From: Vreelandella sp042466685 | GTDB taxonomy: Bacteria > Pseudomonadota > Gammaproteobacteria > Pseudomonadales > Halomonadaceae | NCBI RefSeq assembly: GCF_042466685.1 | Contig: NZ_CP170448.1 | Location: 1,550,001 to 1,614,000 of the forward strand | Direction of reading: 5' to 3' | Length of the DNA stretch: 64,000 nucleotides | Shown here: piece after piece, positions 44,282 to 54,057 of the stretch | How positions within the stretch are numbered: position 1 is the first letter of the stretch | Layout of the letters: every line of letters starts with the position of its first letter | Made by a program: the position numbers and the translations under genes | The notes under the pieces: generated by a model | What the model saw: only the letters and a program-made list of their open reading frames with translations | Told to the model about the DNA's origin: nothing | Databases searched by the model: none

Positions 44282-45644
44282 TGAAACGATAATTAAAGTA
44301 GATAATATTCATAAATATTATCAGGTTTATGATAAGCCTAATGATCGATTGAAGCAGTTTGTTGTTCCGCGTTTGAAAAAACTGATGGGCGCAGGGCACA
44401 CAAACTACTTTAAAGAATTCAGGGCGCTTCATGACGTTTCATTCGAGGTAAAACAAGGTGAAACGGTCGGTATCATTGGTCGTAACGGTTCGGGGAAATC
44501 AACGCTGCTACAGATGATCTGCGGCACGCTGACACCCACCCAGGGCCAGATTGAGACCCGTGGTCGGATTGCAGCGCTGCTGGAGCTTGGTTCCGGTTTT
44601 AACCCAGAGTTCACGGGGCGTGAAAACGTCTATATGAACGCTACTGTGCTGGGCCTGACCACTGAAGAAGTGAGCGATCGCTTCGACAGCATCGTAGAGT
44701 TTGCCGATATCGGTGACTTCATTGACCAGCCAATCAAGACATACTCAAGCGGCATGGCGGTTCGCCTAGCGTTCGCAGTAATTGCACACGTAGATGCCGA
44801 CATCCTCGTCATTGATGAAGCATTATCGGTAGGTGACGCTTTTTTTGTGCAGAAATGCATGCGCTTTCTGCGCAAGTTCATGGAACACGGCACTGTTCTG
44901 TTTGTGAGTCACGACACAGGCGCCATTATCAACCTTTGTCAGCGAGTGGTATGGCTAGACAAGGGCGAAATCAAGATGATCGGAGAGCCGAAAGACATAT
45001 CCAAGGCGTATCTGGCTGCCATGTACATCTCGCAGCAGGATGGCACCGCGCCCATGACAGTCAATAAGGATGAAAAGAGCGACAGTTCCGATCAAGAAGA
45101 GACTGTCGAAGACGTTCGAGACATGCGGCTGGACTTCATCAACACGACCCAGTATCGCAACGACATCGAAATAGTGAAGTTTGATGAAAACTCGGAAGGC
45201 TTCGGCAGTGGTGGGGCCGTTATCGACTCGGCGCACCTGCTGGATGAAAACGGTCAACGCCTGGCCTGGGTAGTGGGTGGTGAAAACGTCACGGTAAGAA
45301 TCGAGTGCACCGCCAAGGCTTACCTGACCAGCCCAATTGTCGGCTTCCTTGTCAAAGACAGGCTGGGTCAGCACCTGTTTGGTGACAACACTTACCTCAC
45401 CTATGTAGAAGAGCCGGTTCACATTGCTGAAGGCGAAACCTTCGTGGCCAATTTCCAATTCAGGATGCCGGTTTTGCCGATGGGGGATTACTCAATGACG
45501 GTAGCGATCGCTGAAGGCAGCCAGCAAGGGCATGTCCAGCACCACTGGATGCACGACGCCATCGTATTGAAGTCGCATAGCAGCAGTGTCAGTACTGGGC
45601 TAGTAGGCGTACCTATGAAAAAGATTGAGATGACCAGCTTATGA
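44271..45644 (+). CDS. wzt: Polysaccharide ABC exporter ATPase with C-terminal cargo-binding domain (Wzt-like)
   Basis: 457 residues. The ATPase domain is at about 1-250: Walker A GRNGSGKST, TYSSGMAVRLAFAV signature, Walker B ILVIDEALSVGDAFF and SHDTGAI. A charged linker (about 265-300) follows, then a beta-sandwich Wzt C-terminal domain (about 305-450: GAVIDSAHLLDENGQRLAWVVGGENVTVRIE, FQFRMPVLPMGDYSMTVAIAEG). In O9a-type systems this domain reads the capped glycan end before export; that role is inferred here. The adjacent methyltransferase domain may make the cap. It overlaps the next gene by four bases. Confidence 0.92.
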   Translation: MSSNETIIKVDNIHKYYQVYDKPNDRLKQFVVPRLKKLMGAGHTNYFKEFRALHDVSFEVKQGETVGIIGRNGSGKSTLLQMICGTLTPTQGQIETRGRIAALLELGSGFNPEFTGRENVYMNATVLGLTTEEVSDRFDSIVEFADIGDFIDQPIKTYSSGMAVRLAFAVIAHVDADILVIDEALSVGDAFFVQKCMRFLRKFMEHGTVLFVSHDTGAIINLCQRVVWLDKGEIKMIGEPKDISKAYLAAMYISQQDGTAPMTVNKDEKSDSSDQEETVEDVRDMRLDFINTTQYRNDIEIVKFDENSEGFGSGGAVIDSAHLLDENGQRLAWVVGGENVTVRIECTAKAYLTSPIVGFLVKDRLGQHLFGDNTYLTYVEEPVHIAEGETFVANFQFRMPVLPMGDYSMTVAIAEGSQQGHVQHHWMHDAIVLKSHSSSVSTGLVGVPMKKIEMTSL

Positions 45645-48600
45645 ATATTTATCAGCAGATGTTGAAGTCTTCGTTTGTTTCGAAAGAACCCTCGAAGTTT
45701 CCCAGTGCATGGCTTGGTCACATCCCCTTTGGTGCGTGGCTGGTTGAAACCTTGAAGCCAGACTGTCTGGTGGAGCTGGGTACGCACTACGGGCACTCCT
45801 ACTTCTCCTTTTGTGAAAGTATCGACAAAAACAAACTGCCTACCCGATGCTATGCGGTAGACACCTGGGAAGGGGATGAGCACGCAGGTTTGTACTCTGA
45901 ACACGTGTTTGATGTGGTCAGAAAGCATCACGATGAGCACTATAAAGATTTCTCTAAACTGCTGAGAATGACCTTTGATGAAGCAGTAGAGAACTTTGCT
46001 GATGGCGATGTCGATTTTCTACACATAGATGGTCTTCACAGCTACGAAGCGGTTAAACACGATTTTGAAACGTGGCTGCCGAAGCTCTCCGAAAAGGGCG
46101 TTGTACTGTTTCACGATACCAACGTACGTGAGCGCGGCTTTGGCGTTTGGAAGCTATGGAGCGAGTTAAAAGAGCACTACCCGCACATCATTTTTGAGCA
46201 CTCGTTTGGCCTGGGCGTGCTGTTTGTCGGTAAAGAGCAGCCAGAAGAAGTACTGGAACTGGTCAACGAGTGGTCGCAGCCCGAAGGGCACGCGCTCATA
46301 CGTAAGTATTTTTCCAAGCTTGGTGAGGTCATTGAGCGGCAGTGGGACATTACCCAGCTACACGAAGCGGTTGCCAATGCCAATCAGGAAATAGCTAAAC
46401 GAGACGATCTAGTTAAAGCGCTTAATCATGATATTCAAGATACTCAGGCGAAGTTAGCCGAGAGGGATCGAGAGCACGCACTGCTCAATGCAAACATTGG
46501 CGAGCGTGATACATCGCTGCTAGAGCGAAGTGAGAACCTAGCTGAAAAAGAGCGCCAGCTAGCAGAAGTTCTCAATTCTAGAAGCTGGAAGATAACCAAG
46601 CCGCTCCGTGACGGCAAAGTATTTATTAAACAGTGCCGCCGTGCAGTGTTGCTAATCCAACCAGCGGTGCAGCGCGGTGGCGGGGTGAAGAGCACGCTAA
46701 AGAAAGCCGTAGCAATCTACCGCCGTGAAGGTTTCGCAGGGATTAAAAGAGGATTCCGGTTGGTCGAGGCTTGCGCCAGCGTAGGGATGCCCCATGTAAC
46801 CGATCCTGTCTATTTAGCAGCAATAAGTCACCAGTCATCTGAGTACCTAGTACCGCGAGTACTGATTGTCGCTGAATTCAGCATACCCCAGTGCAAAAAA
46901 TACCGAGTCACTCAAAAGCAGAAAATGTTTGAGTACCTAGGTGTTGAGTGTACCGCTATAGATTGGACAGATTCTGTTAAAGCGCTCAAAGCGCTGCAGA
47001 CGCACTCCATGGTCATTTTTTATCGCGTACCTGCTTACCCGAATGTACTAAGCATTATTGAAGAGGCTAAGCGTCTCAATATCCCTACATATTGGGAAGT
47101 CGATGACCTCATTTTTGATCGTAATATTCTTTTAAATAGTAAGACACTCGCAGAATTTGATAAGGGTACCTTAGATGAGTTAGTACAGGGGGCTGACCTC
47201 TATTTGAAGGCCATGCTCAGCTGCGATAACGGCATAGCTTCTACCACCGGCCTTGCAAAAGCGATGCAAGAGTCCGGCATGAGTCGAGTCCAAGTGGTTG
47301 AAAATGCGCTGGATGCACAAACTATGGCCGTGGCCGAAAAGGTCAATGAGAAGCGTAAAACGGCTCTCAAGGACAACGTGATTCGTATCGTCTACGGCTC
47401 CGGGACCAACACCCATAACGTCGATTTCCAAGAAGCCGTGCCTGCACTTTTGGAAACGCTTGCCACCCACAGCAATGTGCACTTCCGCTTGATCGGCTTG
47501 CTAGACCTGCCAGCGGAGTTTGACCAGTACGAGTCCCGTATTGAACGCATTCCTGTTTGCTCCTATGAAGAGTATCTGGAGAGTTTGGCAGAGTGTGATA
47601 TCAGCATTGCACCGTTAGAACACTATGTGTTCAACGACTCGAAGAGCAATATCAAGTTCTTAGAGGCCTCCGTAGTGCAGGTGCCTTCGGTCTGCTCGCC
47701 AAGGGCAGCCTTCGCCGACGCCATTAACCACGGCGTTGACGGCTTTCTGTGCGAAACCAATGAAGAGTGGGCAGAGGCATTTTCAAAGCTGGCTAATAAC
47801 GCTGAATTACGCCAAAAAGTGGCAGAGAATGCCCATGCATCAGTACTGCAGTCCTACTCGCCGGAAAATATTGCCACTCAACAATTGCAGCCTGTCTTAA
47901 GTGATTATGCGAATCAAAAAGTATTTGATGACCAAGCTGATAAGTTGAAAGTACTTGCAGTTAACTGTTTTTATAAGCCGCGTTCTTTCGGTGGTGCCAC
48001 TATTGTGGCAGAAGAACTTAATACCAGACTAAACCACCGTGATGATTTTAATATTCATATGTTTACCGCGGTGCCCACCAATGTAGCCGAAGCCTACCAA
48101 GTCAGACGCTACGAAGCAGACGGCATCAATGTGTATGGCATGGGACTACCTGAGGGCTTGGATGATCGAGCTCAATTCGATAACCCGAACGTTGCTCAAG
48201 CGTTGAGCAATGTATTGAGTGTAGTTAAACCAGATATTGTGCACCTGCATAGTATCCAAGGCATTGGATTGTCGATCGTCGATCTCTGTATAGAAAGAAA
48301 CATTAAGTATGTGATTACACTACACGACGCTTGGTGGCTGTGTGGTCGCCAATTCATGATCGATCGCCACGGTAAATTCTGCGGTCAATACGTCATTGAC
48401 AAAGAGGTCTGCGCTTCCTGTGTAAACAACGCAAAGCTGAATAATGAGCGTTTGTCTAAGATGTATGCCGCGCTCAATAGTGCCTCCGTGCTACTTGCGC
48501 CAAGCCGCTTTTTTGCCGACTTTTTTATAGCCAACGGCTACTCTGAGCGAAAGGTGCTGGTTAATAAAAATGGTGTCCGCAAGCCAAACCATATCCCTAA

Positions 48601-49219
48601 GATCCGCCACGAAGGCTCAGTGCGCTTTGGTTACGTGGGGGGTAATACCGAAATAAAAGGTGTGCATCTTATTAAAAAGGTGTTTGCTGAACTTACCAGT
48701 AGCGAGGCTCAACTAGTAGTTGTAGACAACGCGCTCAACCTTGGATACTCATCCTACGATCCCAGTGCATTCCACAATGTAGAAAGAGTAGAAATCGTAC
48801 CCGCCTATACGCAGGAGACGATCGACAGCTTCTTCGCCAGTATTGATGTGCTGCTGTTCCCCACCCAGTGGAAAGAGAGCTTCGGCCTGACCATCCGGGA
48901 GGCTCTGGCCAGAAACGTCTGGGTCATCACGACCGACGCCGGTGGTGTCGTCGAAGACATCATTCCTGGTGAGAACGGCATTATTATCCCATTTAGCGAT
49001 AAAGGTGAGCGCCTGAAAGAGGCGGTTCTGGAATCCATCCGAGTGTTTAAAAACTATCGCCCAGGGGATGAAATCAAACTGGAAAACAGCCAGCTAACCT
49101 ACTTTGAAGATCAGGCAGAAGAGCTGGCGGAGATACTGGTTGACGTAGATGCCGGCCGTTACTCCAAAAGCGATAGCATCATTGAAACCAGTGAGTACCG
49201 GCATGCCAATCGATCCTAA
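45641..49219 (+). CDS. Trifunctional-looking methyltransferase-glycosyltransferase-glycosyltransferase
   Basis: 1192 residues. 1-215: SAM methyltransferase (Methyltransf_24 type: LVELGTHYGHSYFSF, DFLHIDGLHSYEAVKHDF, VVLFHDTNV). 225-315: coiled coil of Glu/Arg heptads. 390-760: a GT-B-like domain (PTYWEVDDLIFDRN, DISIAPLEHYVFNDSKSNIKFLE, SVCSPRAAF). 770-1170: a second GT4-type domain (CFYKPRSFGGATIVAEELNTRL, HLHSIQGIGL, LLFPTQWKESFGLTIREALARN). It follows wzt with a four-base overlap. The layout fits a chain-extending and end-capping enzyme whose coiled coil sets chain length, as in WbdD-type terminators; this is inference. Confidence 0.88.
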   Translation: MNIYQQMLKSSFVSKEPSKFPSAWLGHIPFGAWLVETLKPDCLVELGTHYGHSYFSFCESIDKNKLPTRCYAVDTWEGDEHAGLYSEHVFDVVRKHHDEHYKDFSKLLRMTFDEAVENFADGDVDFLHIDGLHSYEAVKHDFETWLPKLSEKGVVLFHDTNVRERGFGVWKLWSELKEHYPHIIFEHSFGLGVLFVGKEQPEEVLELVNEWSQPEGHALIRKYFSKLGEVIERQWDITQLHEAVANANQEIAKRDDLVKALNHDIQDTQAKLAERDREHALLNANIGERDTSLLERSENLAEKERQLAEVLNSRSWKITKPLRDGKVFIKQCRRAVLLIQPAVQRGGGVKSTLKKAVAIYRREGFAGIKRGFRLVEACASVGMPHVTDPVYLAAISHQSSEYLVPRVLIVAEFSIPQCKKYRVTQKQKMFEYLGVECTAIDWTDSVKALKALQTHSMVIFYRVPAYPNVLSIIEEAKRLNIPTYWEVDDLIFDRNILLNSKTLAEFDKGTLDELVQGADLYLKAMLSCDNGIASTTGLAKAMQESGMSRVQVVENALDAQTMAVAEKVNEKRKTALKDNVIRIVYGSGTNTHNVDFQEAVPALLETLATHSNVHFRLIGLLDLPAEFDQYESRIERIPVCSYEEYLESLAECDISIAPLEHYVFNDSKSNIKFLEASVVQVPSVCSPRAAFADAINHGVDGFLCETNEEWAEAFSKLANNAELRQKVAENAHASVLQSYSPENIATQQLQPVLSDYANQKVFDDQADKLKVLAVNCFYKPRSFGGATIVAEELNTRLNHRDDFNIHMFTAVPTNVAEAYQVRRYEADGINVYGMGLPEGLDDRAQFDNPNVAQALSNVLSVVKPDIVHLHSIQGIGLSIVDLCIERNIKYVITLHDAWWLCGRQFMIDRHGKFCGQYVIDKEVCASCVNNAKLNNERLSKMYAALNSASVLLAPSRFFADFFIANGYSERKVLVNKNGVRKPNHIPKIRHEGSVRFGYVGGNTEIKGVHLIKKVFAELTSSEAQLVVVDNALNLGYSSYDPSAFHNVERVEIVPAYTQETIDSFFASIDVLLFPTQWKESFGLTIREALARNVWVITTDAGGVVEDIIPGENGIIIPFSDKGERLKEAVLESIRVFKNYRPGDEIKLENSQLTYFEDQAEELAEILVDVDAGRYSKSDSIIETSEYRHANRS

Positions 49220-50105
49220 TGTGGCAACACCGCGTACCACGGCCGTTATTGTCACCTACCACCCGGCACTGGACGTGCTGGGTGAACTGGTTGATCGGCT
49301 AGCCAGCCAAGTAGAAACGGTGCTGATAGTGGACAACGGCTCAGATGAAGACCTGGCTAATTGGAGTGACGGGCGGCCACAGTCTGCCGATCACATCATT
49401 GCCTTGGATGAAAACCGCGGCATAGCCGCGGCGCAGAACGTAGGCATTGCATGGGCCAAGCAGCAGGGCGCTACACACGTGCTGTTAATGGATCAAGACA
49501 GCCTGCCCGCGCCCAATATGCTTGAAAAGCTGCATGCCGCGCTAGCCAGTCAACCGGTAGCTGCTTCTGTCGGGCCTCGCTACGTAGATACTCGTCAGAA
49601 AAATCCGCCCCCGTTTCTGCAAATTCGCAACTGGCGGTTATGCAGGCATAGTTGCGAGAGCGACAGCGCCGTGTTGCCAGTCGATTATCTGATCGCCTCT
49701 GGATGCCTGATTCCTATGTCGGTGCTGGAAAAAGTAGGTGATATGCGCGACGACTTATTCATCGATTATGTCGACATAGAATGGGGGCTGCGAGCAGGTC
49801 ATCACGGGTTTCAAAGCTATGGTGTATGCGGGGCGCACATGGAGCACAGCCTGGGCGAAACGCCTATCGAGTTTCGTGGTCGGAAAATACCGCTGCACAG
49901 CCCATTGCGTCACTATTATCACTTCAGAAATGCCGTGCTGCTCTACCGTACCGGGTGGGTGCCGCTGCAGTGGAAGTGTGTCGATGCATGGCGGTTACTG
50001 TTGAAATATGGTTTTTACACTTTATATGCTAAACCTCGTCGACAACATTTTATGAAAATGACCCAAGGGTTATTCCACGGCATCATCGGCAGGGCAGGCA
50101 AGTAG
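49203..50105 (+). CDS. GT2 rhamnosyltransferase-like glycosyltransferase
   Basis: 300 residues of the WbbL/RfbF group: TTAVIVTYHPALDVLGELVDRL, VLIVDNGSDE, VLLMDQDSLPAPNMLE (metal site DQDS), DDLFIDYVDIEWGLRAGHHGF, C-terminal LRHYYHFRNAVLLYR. It probably transfers L-rhamnose from dTDP-rhamnose, made by the next four genes. Start 49203 lies 17 bases inside the preceding gene, so translation is probably coupled; an earlier in-frame start at 49149 lies deep in that gene. Confidence 0.88.
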   Translation: MPIDPNVATPRTTAVIVTYHPALDVLGELVDRLASQVETVLIVDNGSDEDLANWSDGRPQSADHIIALDENRGIAAAQNVGIAWAKQQGATHVLLMDQDSLPAPNMLEKLHAALASQPVAASVGPRYVDTRQKNPPPFLQIRNWRLCRHSCESDSAVLPVDYLIASGCLIPMSVLEKVGDMRDDLFIDYVDIEWGLRAGHHGFQSYGVCGAHMEHSLGETPIEFRGRKIPLHSPLRHYYHFRNAVLLYRTGWVPLQWKCVDAWRLLLKYGFYTLYAKPRRQHFMKMTQGLFHGIIGRAGK

Positions 50106-50195
50106 CGTTCAGTGTTTTTGCATGTGCGCCATGTGAAAACGATGAGATTAATCAGGGATCGATCAGAGAGTGATCCGCAATAGTGGTGATTTAGC

Positions 50196-51254
50196 ATGAA
50201 TATTCTAGTAACAGGCGGTGCAGGCTTTATCGGTTCAGCGGTAATCCGTTACCTGATCGAGCAGACCGAACACGCCGTGGTGAATGTGGATGCCTTGACC
50301 TACGCAGGCAATCTCGAATCGCTAACCGCGGTAGATAGCAGCGACCGCTACACCTTTGAGCAGGCCGATATTGGTGATGCGGCAAGCATGGCTGCCATTC
50401 TGGAGCGCCACCAGCCGGATGCCGTGATGCACCTGGCGGCTGAATCCCATGTGGATCGCTCGATTGACGGCCCCGCTGCGTTTATCCAGACCAACATCGT
50501 CGGCACCTACACGCTGCTGGAAGCCGTTCGTCACTACTGGAAAGGCCTGAAAGCAAGCGCCCCTGAAAAAGCCAGCGCGTTCCGCTTCCACCATATCTCG
50601 ACCGATGAAGTGTATGGCGACCTGGAAGGCCCGGAAGACCTGTTTACCGAACAAACCCCCTACGCCCCCAGCTCACCTTACTCCGCCAGCAAGGCAAGTT
50701 CCGACCACCTGGTGCGTGCATGGCACCGCACCTATGGCCTGCCGATCCTCGTCACCAATTGCTCCAACAACTACGGGCCGTACCACTTCCCCGAAAAGCT
50801 CATCCCGCTGATGATTTTGAATGCCCTAGCGGGTAAGCCGCTGCCGGTCTACGGCAATGGCCAGCAAGTGCGCGATTGGCTATACGTAGAAGACCACGCC
50901 CGCGCACTGGTCAAAGTCGTCACGGAAGGCGTTGTCGGCGAAACCTATAACATCGGTGGGCATAACGAGAAGGCAAACCTTGAAGTGGTCGAAACGCTAT
51001 GCGACCTGCTGCAGGAGTTGGTGCCAGCGGAAAGCAATTACCGCGATTTAATTACGTTCGTGCAAGACCGTCCAGGCCATGACCTACGCTATGCCATTGA
51101 TGCAAGTAAAATTGAGCATGAGCTTGGCTGGAAACCAGAAGAAACCTTCGAGACTGGGCTACGCAAAACCGTAGAGTGGTACCTGGCCAATGAAGCCTGG
51201 TGGAAGCGCGTACAAGACGGCAGCTACCAGGGCCAACGTCTAGGCAGCTTATAA
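50196..51254 (+). CDS. rfbB: dTDP-glucose 4,6-dehydratase, copy 1
   Basis: 352 residues of the extended SDR fold: NILVTGGAGFIGSAV, HLAAESHVDRSIDGP, HISTDEVYGDLEG (active-site Thr-Asp-Glu), YSASKASSDHLVRAW (Tyr-x-x-x-Lys) and NNYGPYHFPEKLIP. It makes dTDP-4-keto-6-deoxyglucose. It heads the rfbBDAC run; a short Halomonas-type repeat sits between it and rfbD. A close second copy is at 61.2 kb. Confidence 0.96.
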   Translation: MNILVTGGAGFIGSAVIRYLIEQTEHAVVNVDALTYAGNLESLTAVDSSDRYTFEQADIGDAASMAAILERHQPDAVMHLAAESHVDRSIDGPAAFIQTNIVGTYTLLEAVRHYWKGLKASAPEKASAFRFHHISTDEVYGDLEGPEDLFTEQTPYAPSSPYSASKASSDHLVRAWHRTYGLPILVTNCSNNYGPYHFPEKLIPLMILNALAGKPLPVYGNGQQVRDWLYVEDHARALVKVVTEGVVGETYNIGGHNEKANLEVVETLCDLLQELVPAESNYRDLITFVQDRPGHDLRYAIDASKIEHELGWKPEETFETGLRKTVEWYLANEAWWKRVQDGSYQGQRLGSL

Positions 51255-51271
51255 AGAGTAAGGCACAACCT

Positions 51272-51323
51272 AGTAGCGCGTGGTAAGCGCAGCGCACCCG
51301 CGGGAGCAGCGCGAAGCGGTGCC
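51272..51323 (+). repeat. Halomonas-type repeat core R5 between rfbB and rfbD
   Basis: A single ~52-bp core (gtagcgcgtggtaagc, gcacccgcgggagcagcg, aagcggtgcc) 18 bp after the rfbB stop codon, inside the operon. The same core sits at the same place between the second rfbB and rfbD. Confidence 0.85.
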
Positions 51324-51363
51324 AAATGCACAGGCTTGCGGCGTGTATTAAAAAGGATCTGCA

Positions 51364-52263
51364 ATGAATATCTTAATTACTGGTAGCAACGGCCAAGTAG
51401 GCTTTGAACTCCGCCGTCAACTCGCCACCTTGGGAGATATACTAGCCCCTAACCGCGCCGCGTTGGATCTTTCCGATGCCGCCGCCGTCGATGCGTTTCT
51501 GGCCGAACACCAGCCAGACCTAATCGTTAACGCGGCAGCCTACACCGCGGTGGATAACGCCGAATCCGACCAGGCAATGGCGACGCGCCTAAACGCTGAG
51601 CTTCCAGCGCAGTTGGCGGAGTACTGCCAGCAGCGCGCCTGCTGGTTGATCCACTACTCCTCCGATTACGTGTACAACGGCGAAGGCACCGCCCCTTGGC
51701 AGGAGAGTGACACCACCGGCCCATGCAACGCCTATGGAGCAACCAAGCTGGCCGGTGACGAAGCCGTCGCCAATAGCGGCTGCCAGCACCTGATTTTCCG
51801 CACCAGCTGGGTCTACAGCGCCTTTGGCAAAAGCTTTCTGGCCACCATGCTGCGGCTAGGGGCCGAGCGGTCAGCACTAAGCATTGTGAGTGACCAAATT
51901 GGTGCGCCCACGCCCGCACGCCTGATTGCACTCGTCACCCAGCAAGCGTTAGCTAAGCTGCGTAACCCCAAAACCGCTAACGACATGGAAAGTGGCGTGT
52001 ACCATCTCGCGCCCAGGGGCGAGACCAGCTGGCACGGGTTTGCCTGCGAGATATTTCAGGTAGCGAAGCAAGCCGGATTGCCGATGGCGATTACCCCGGA
52101 AGGCGTCTCCGCCATCCCCACAGCAGAGTACCCGACCCCAGCTACCCGGCCGCTGAATTCTCGGTTAACAGTAGCTAAGATAGAAGCAGCATTGGGAATT
52201 CAGATGCCCAGTTGGCAAAGCCAGTTGGCGCTTACCGTGGAAGAAATAGCAAGCTCGCGATAG
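51364..52263 (+). CDS. rfbD: dTDP-4-dehydrorhamnose reductase, copy 1
   Basis: 299 residues: NILITGSNGQVGFELRRQL nucleotide site, VNAAAYTAVDNAESD, YSSDYVYNGEGTAPWQE, YGATKLAGDEAV (Tyr-x-x-x-Lys), FRTSWVYSAFGKSF and GIYHLA-type YHLAPRGETSWHGFA. It catalyses the last step to dTDP-L-rhamnose. It is 29 bp upstream of rfbA. Confidence 0.95.
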   Translation: MNILITGSNGQVGFELRRQLATLGDILAPNRAALDLSDAAAVDAFLAEHQPDLIVNAAAYTAVDNAESDQAMATRLNAELPAQLAEYCQQRACWLIHYSSDYVYNGEGTAPWQESDTTGPCNAYGATKLAGDEAVANSGCQHLIFRTSWVYSAFGKSFLATMLRLGAERSALSIVSDQIGAPTPARLIALVTQQALAKLRNPKTANDMESGVYHLAPRGETSWHGFACEIFQVAKQAGLPMAITPEGVSAIPTAEYPTPATRPLNSRLTVAKIEAALGIQMPSWQSQLALTVEEIASSR

Positions 52264-52292
52264 TGGCGGGCAACGAGCAAGGAGCAACAACG

Positions 52293-53177
52293 ATGCAACG
52301 AAAAGGCATAATTTTAGCGGGGGGCAGCGGAACCCGCCTACACCCCATTACACGCGGTGTTTCAAAGCAACTGCTGCCCATCTACGACAAACCGATGATC
52401 TACTATCCCATCTCGGTACTCATGCTGGCCGGCATCCGCGAAATCCTGATCATCTCCACGCCGGAAGACCTGCCCCAGTATGAAAACCTATTGGGCAGTG
52501 GTGAATCCTTCGGTGTGCGCTTCGAGTACGCCGTTCAGCCAAGCCCAGACGGCCTGGCCCAAGCGTTCATCATTGGTGAAGAGTTTATTGGCGATGCGCC
52601 GGTGTGCCTGGTACTGGGCGATAACATCTTCCACGGCCAGCACTTCTCCGACCAGCTGAAGCGCGCCTCTGCCCAAGCCAGCGGCGCCACAGTGTTTGGT
52701 TACCTGGTCAAAGACCCCGAGCGCTTTGGCGTAGTGGAGTTCGACGAAGAGGGCACTGCGGTCTCGATAGAAGAGAAGCCCGACAAGCCCAAATCGCCCT
52801 ATGCGGTGACTGGCCTCTACTTCTACGACAACGATGTCGTGGAAATCGCCCGCCAGGTGAAACCATCCGAGCGCGGCGAGCTGGAAATTACCAGCATCAA
52901 CAACGCCTATCTGGAGCGCGGAGATCTGCGCGTGGAGCGTCTGGGCCGTGGCTTCGCATGGCTGGATACCGGCACCCACGACAGCCTGCTGGAAGCCAGC
53001 CAGTATGTGCAGACCATCGAGCACCGCCAGGGCCTTAAAGTCGCCTGCCTGGAAGAGATCGCCTGGCAGCAGGGCTGGCTAACCGATGAAGCGCTGCGTG
53101 AAAGTGCCAACGCGCTGGCCAAAACCGGCTACGGCCAGTACCTGTTACACCGCTTGGACGCCAAAGGAGCCCACTGA
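52293..53177 (+). CDS. rfbA: Glucose-1-phosphate thymidylyltransferase
   Basis: 294 residues: KGIILAGGSGTRLHPITRGVSKQLLPIYDKPMIYYP nucleotidyl-transfer signature, VCLVLGDNIFHG metal site, EEKPDKPKSPYAVTGLYFYDN and FAWLDTGTHDSLLEAS. It forms dTDP-glucose and is feedback-inhibited by dTDP-rhamnose in this family. ATG 52293 has AAGGAG eight bases upstream. Overlaps rfbC by one base. Confidence 0.96.
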   Translation: MQRKGIILAGGSGTRLHPITRGVSKQLLPIYDKPMIYYPISVLMLAGIREILIISTPEDLPQYENLLGSGESFGVRFEYAVQPSPDGLAQAFIIGEEFIGDAPVCLVLGDNIFHGQHFSDQLKRASAQASGATVFGYLVKDPERFGVVEFDEEGTAVSIEEKPDKPKSPYAVTGLYFYDNDVVEIARQVKPSERGELEITSINNAYLERGDLRVERLGRGFAWLDTGTHDSLLEASQYVQTIEHRQGLKVACLEEIAWQQGWLTDEALRESANALAKTGYGQYLLHRLDAKGAH

Positions 53178-53731
53178 TGCACGTTGAAAAAACAGCCCTG
53201 CCCGAGGTGGTGATCCTGACTCCCAAGGTGTTCGGCGACGAACGCGGCTTCTTTATGGAAAGCTTCAACCAGCAGGCGTTTGAAGACGCCACCGGCTGCA
53301 AGCGCCAATTCGTGCAAGACAACCATTCACGCTCACGCCAGGGCGTGCTGCGCGGCATTCACTACCAGTTGGAACAGCCCCAGGGCAAGTTGGTGCGGGT
53401 AGTGCATGGCAGCGTTTGGGATGTGGCCGTGGATTTGCGCCGCGATTCGGCACAGTTTGGTCAGTGGGTGGGCATCGAGCTTTCCGCTGAAAACAACCGC
53501 CAGCTATGGGTGCCGGAAGGCTTTGGCCATGCCTTTGTAGTGATGTCTGAAACGGCGGACTTCCTCTACAAAACCACTGACTTCTACCATCCTCAATCTG
53601 AGCGGTGCATCCGTTTTGACGACCCAGAACTGGGTATCGAATGGCCTGAGCTGCCCGTGCCATTCGCGCTCTCTGAAAAGGATCAGGCAGGCAGTGCGTT
53701 TGCCTCCGCCGAGGTATACGGCAAAGCGTAG
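53177..53731 (+). CDS. rfbC: dTDP-4-dehydrorhamnose 3,5-epimerase
   Basis: 184 residues, cupin fold: FGDERGFFMESFNQQAFE, QDNHSRSRQGVLRGIHYQ (catalytic His region), VRVVHGSVWDVAVDLRRDS, WVPEGFGHAFVVMSE and DFYHPQSERCIRFDDPELGIEWP. It completes the dTDP-L-rhamnose pathway. Last gene of this operon, followed by a strong terminator. Confidence 0.95.
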   Translation: MHVEKTALPEVVILTPKVFGDERGFFMESFNQQAFEDATGCKRQFVQDNHSRSRQGVLRGIHYQLEQPQGKLVRVVHGSVWDVAVDLRRDSAQFGQWVGIELSAENNRQLWVPEGFGHAFVVMSETADFLYKTTDFYHPQSERCIRFDDPELGIEWPELPVPFALSEKDQAGSAFASAEVYGKA

Positions 53732-53770
53732 CCCCTGGTTCCGGCCTGCACGTTAGACGGTCATTTCCTG

Positions 53771-53801
53771 CGCCACACTGGCTCACCAGTGTGGCGTTTT
53801 T
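53771..53801 (+). terminator. Terminator after rfbC
   Basis: GCCACACTGG, loop CTCA, CCAGTGTGGC and GTTTTT: a perfect 10-bp stem that separates the rfb operon from the kps operon. Confidence 0.93.
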
Positions 53802-53859
53802 GTGCTCACCTCAATTGCCGAGCCTGAGCAGGTGAGCTAAGTCAATGAAAAGTAACTCT

Positions 53860-53881
53860 TTCAGTTCATAAGTAAACTGAA
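53860..53881. promoter_or_regulatory. Inverted repeat in kps promoter region
   Basis: TTCAGTT and AACTGAA are perfect inverted halves eight bases apart, 209 bp upstream of the first kps-operon gene. The symmetry suits a dimeric regulator. No clear sigma-70 boxes are seen next to it. Confidence 0.3.
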
Positions 53882-54057
53882 CAGGCTGTATAAGGGTTGT
53901 CAATGTAGAGGCGGCAACGGTATTCCCCTACAATGGCGGGCTGGTGCGAAATATCTAGTCTGATATCCACGTCTCTAGACCATCAAGAGCGAAGCGCACC
54001 ACCACATTCACCCGCGCAGAAGAGTAGGGCAAGGGAATACGCCCGTTACAATCCCTG

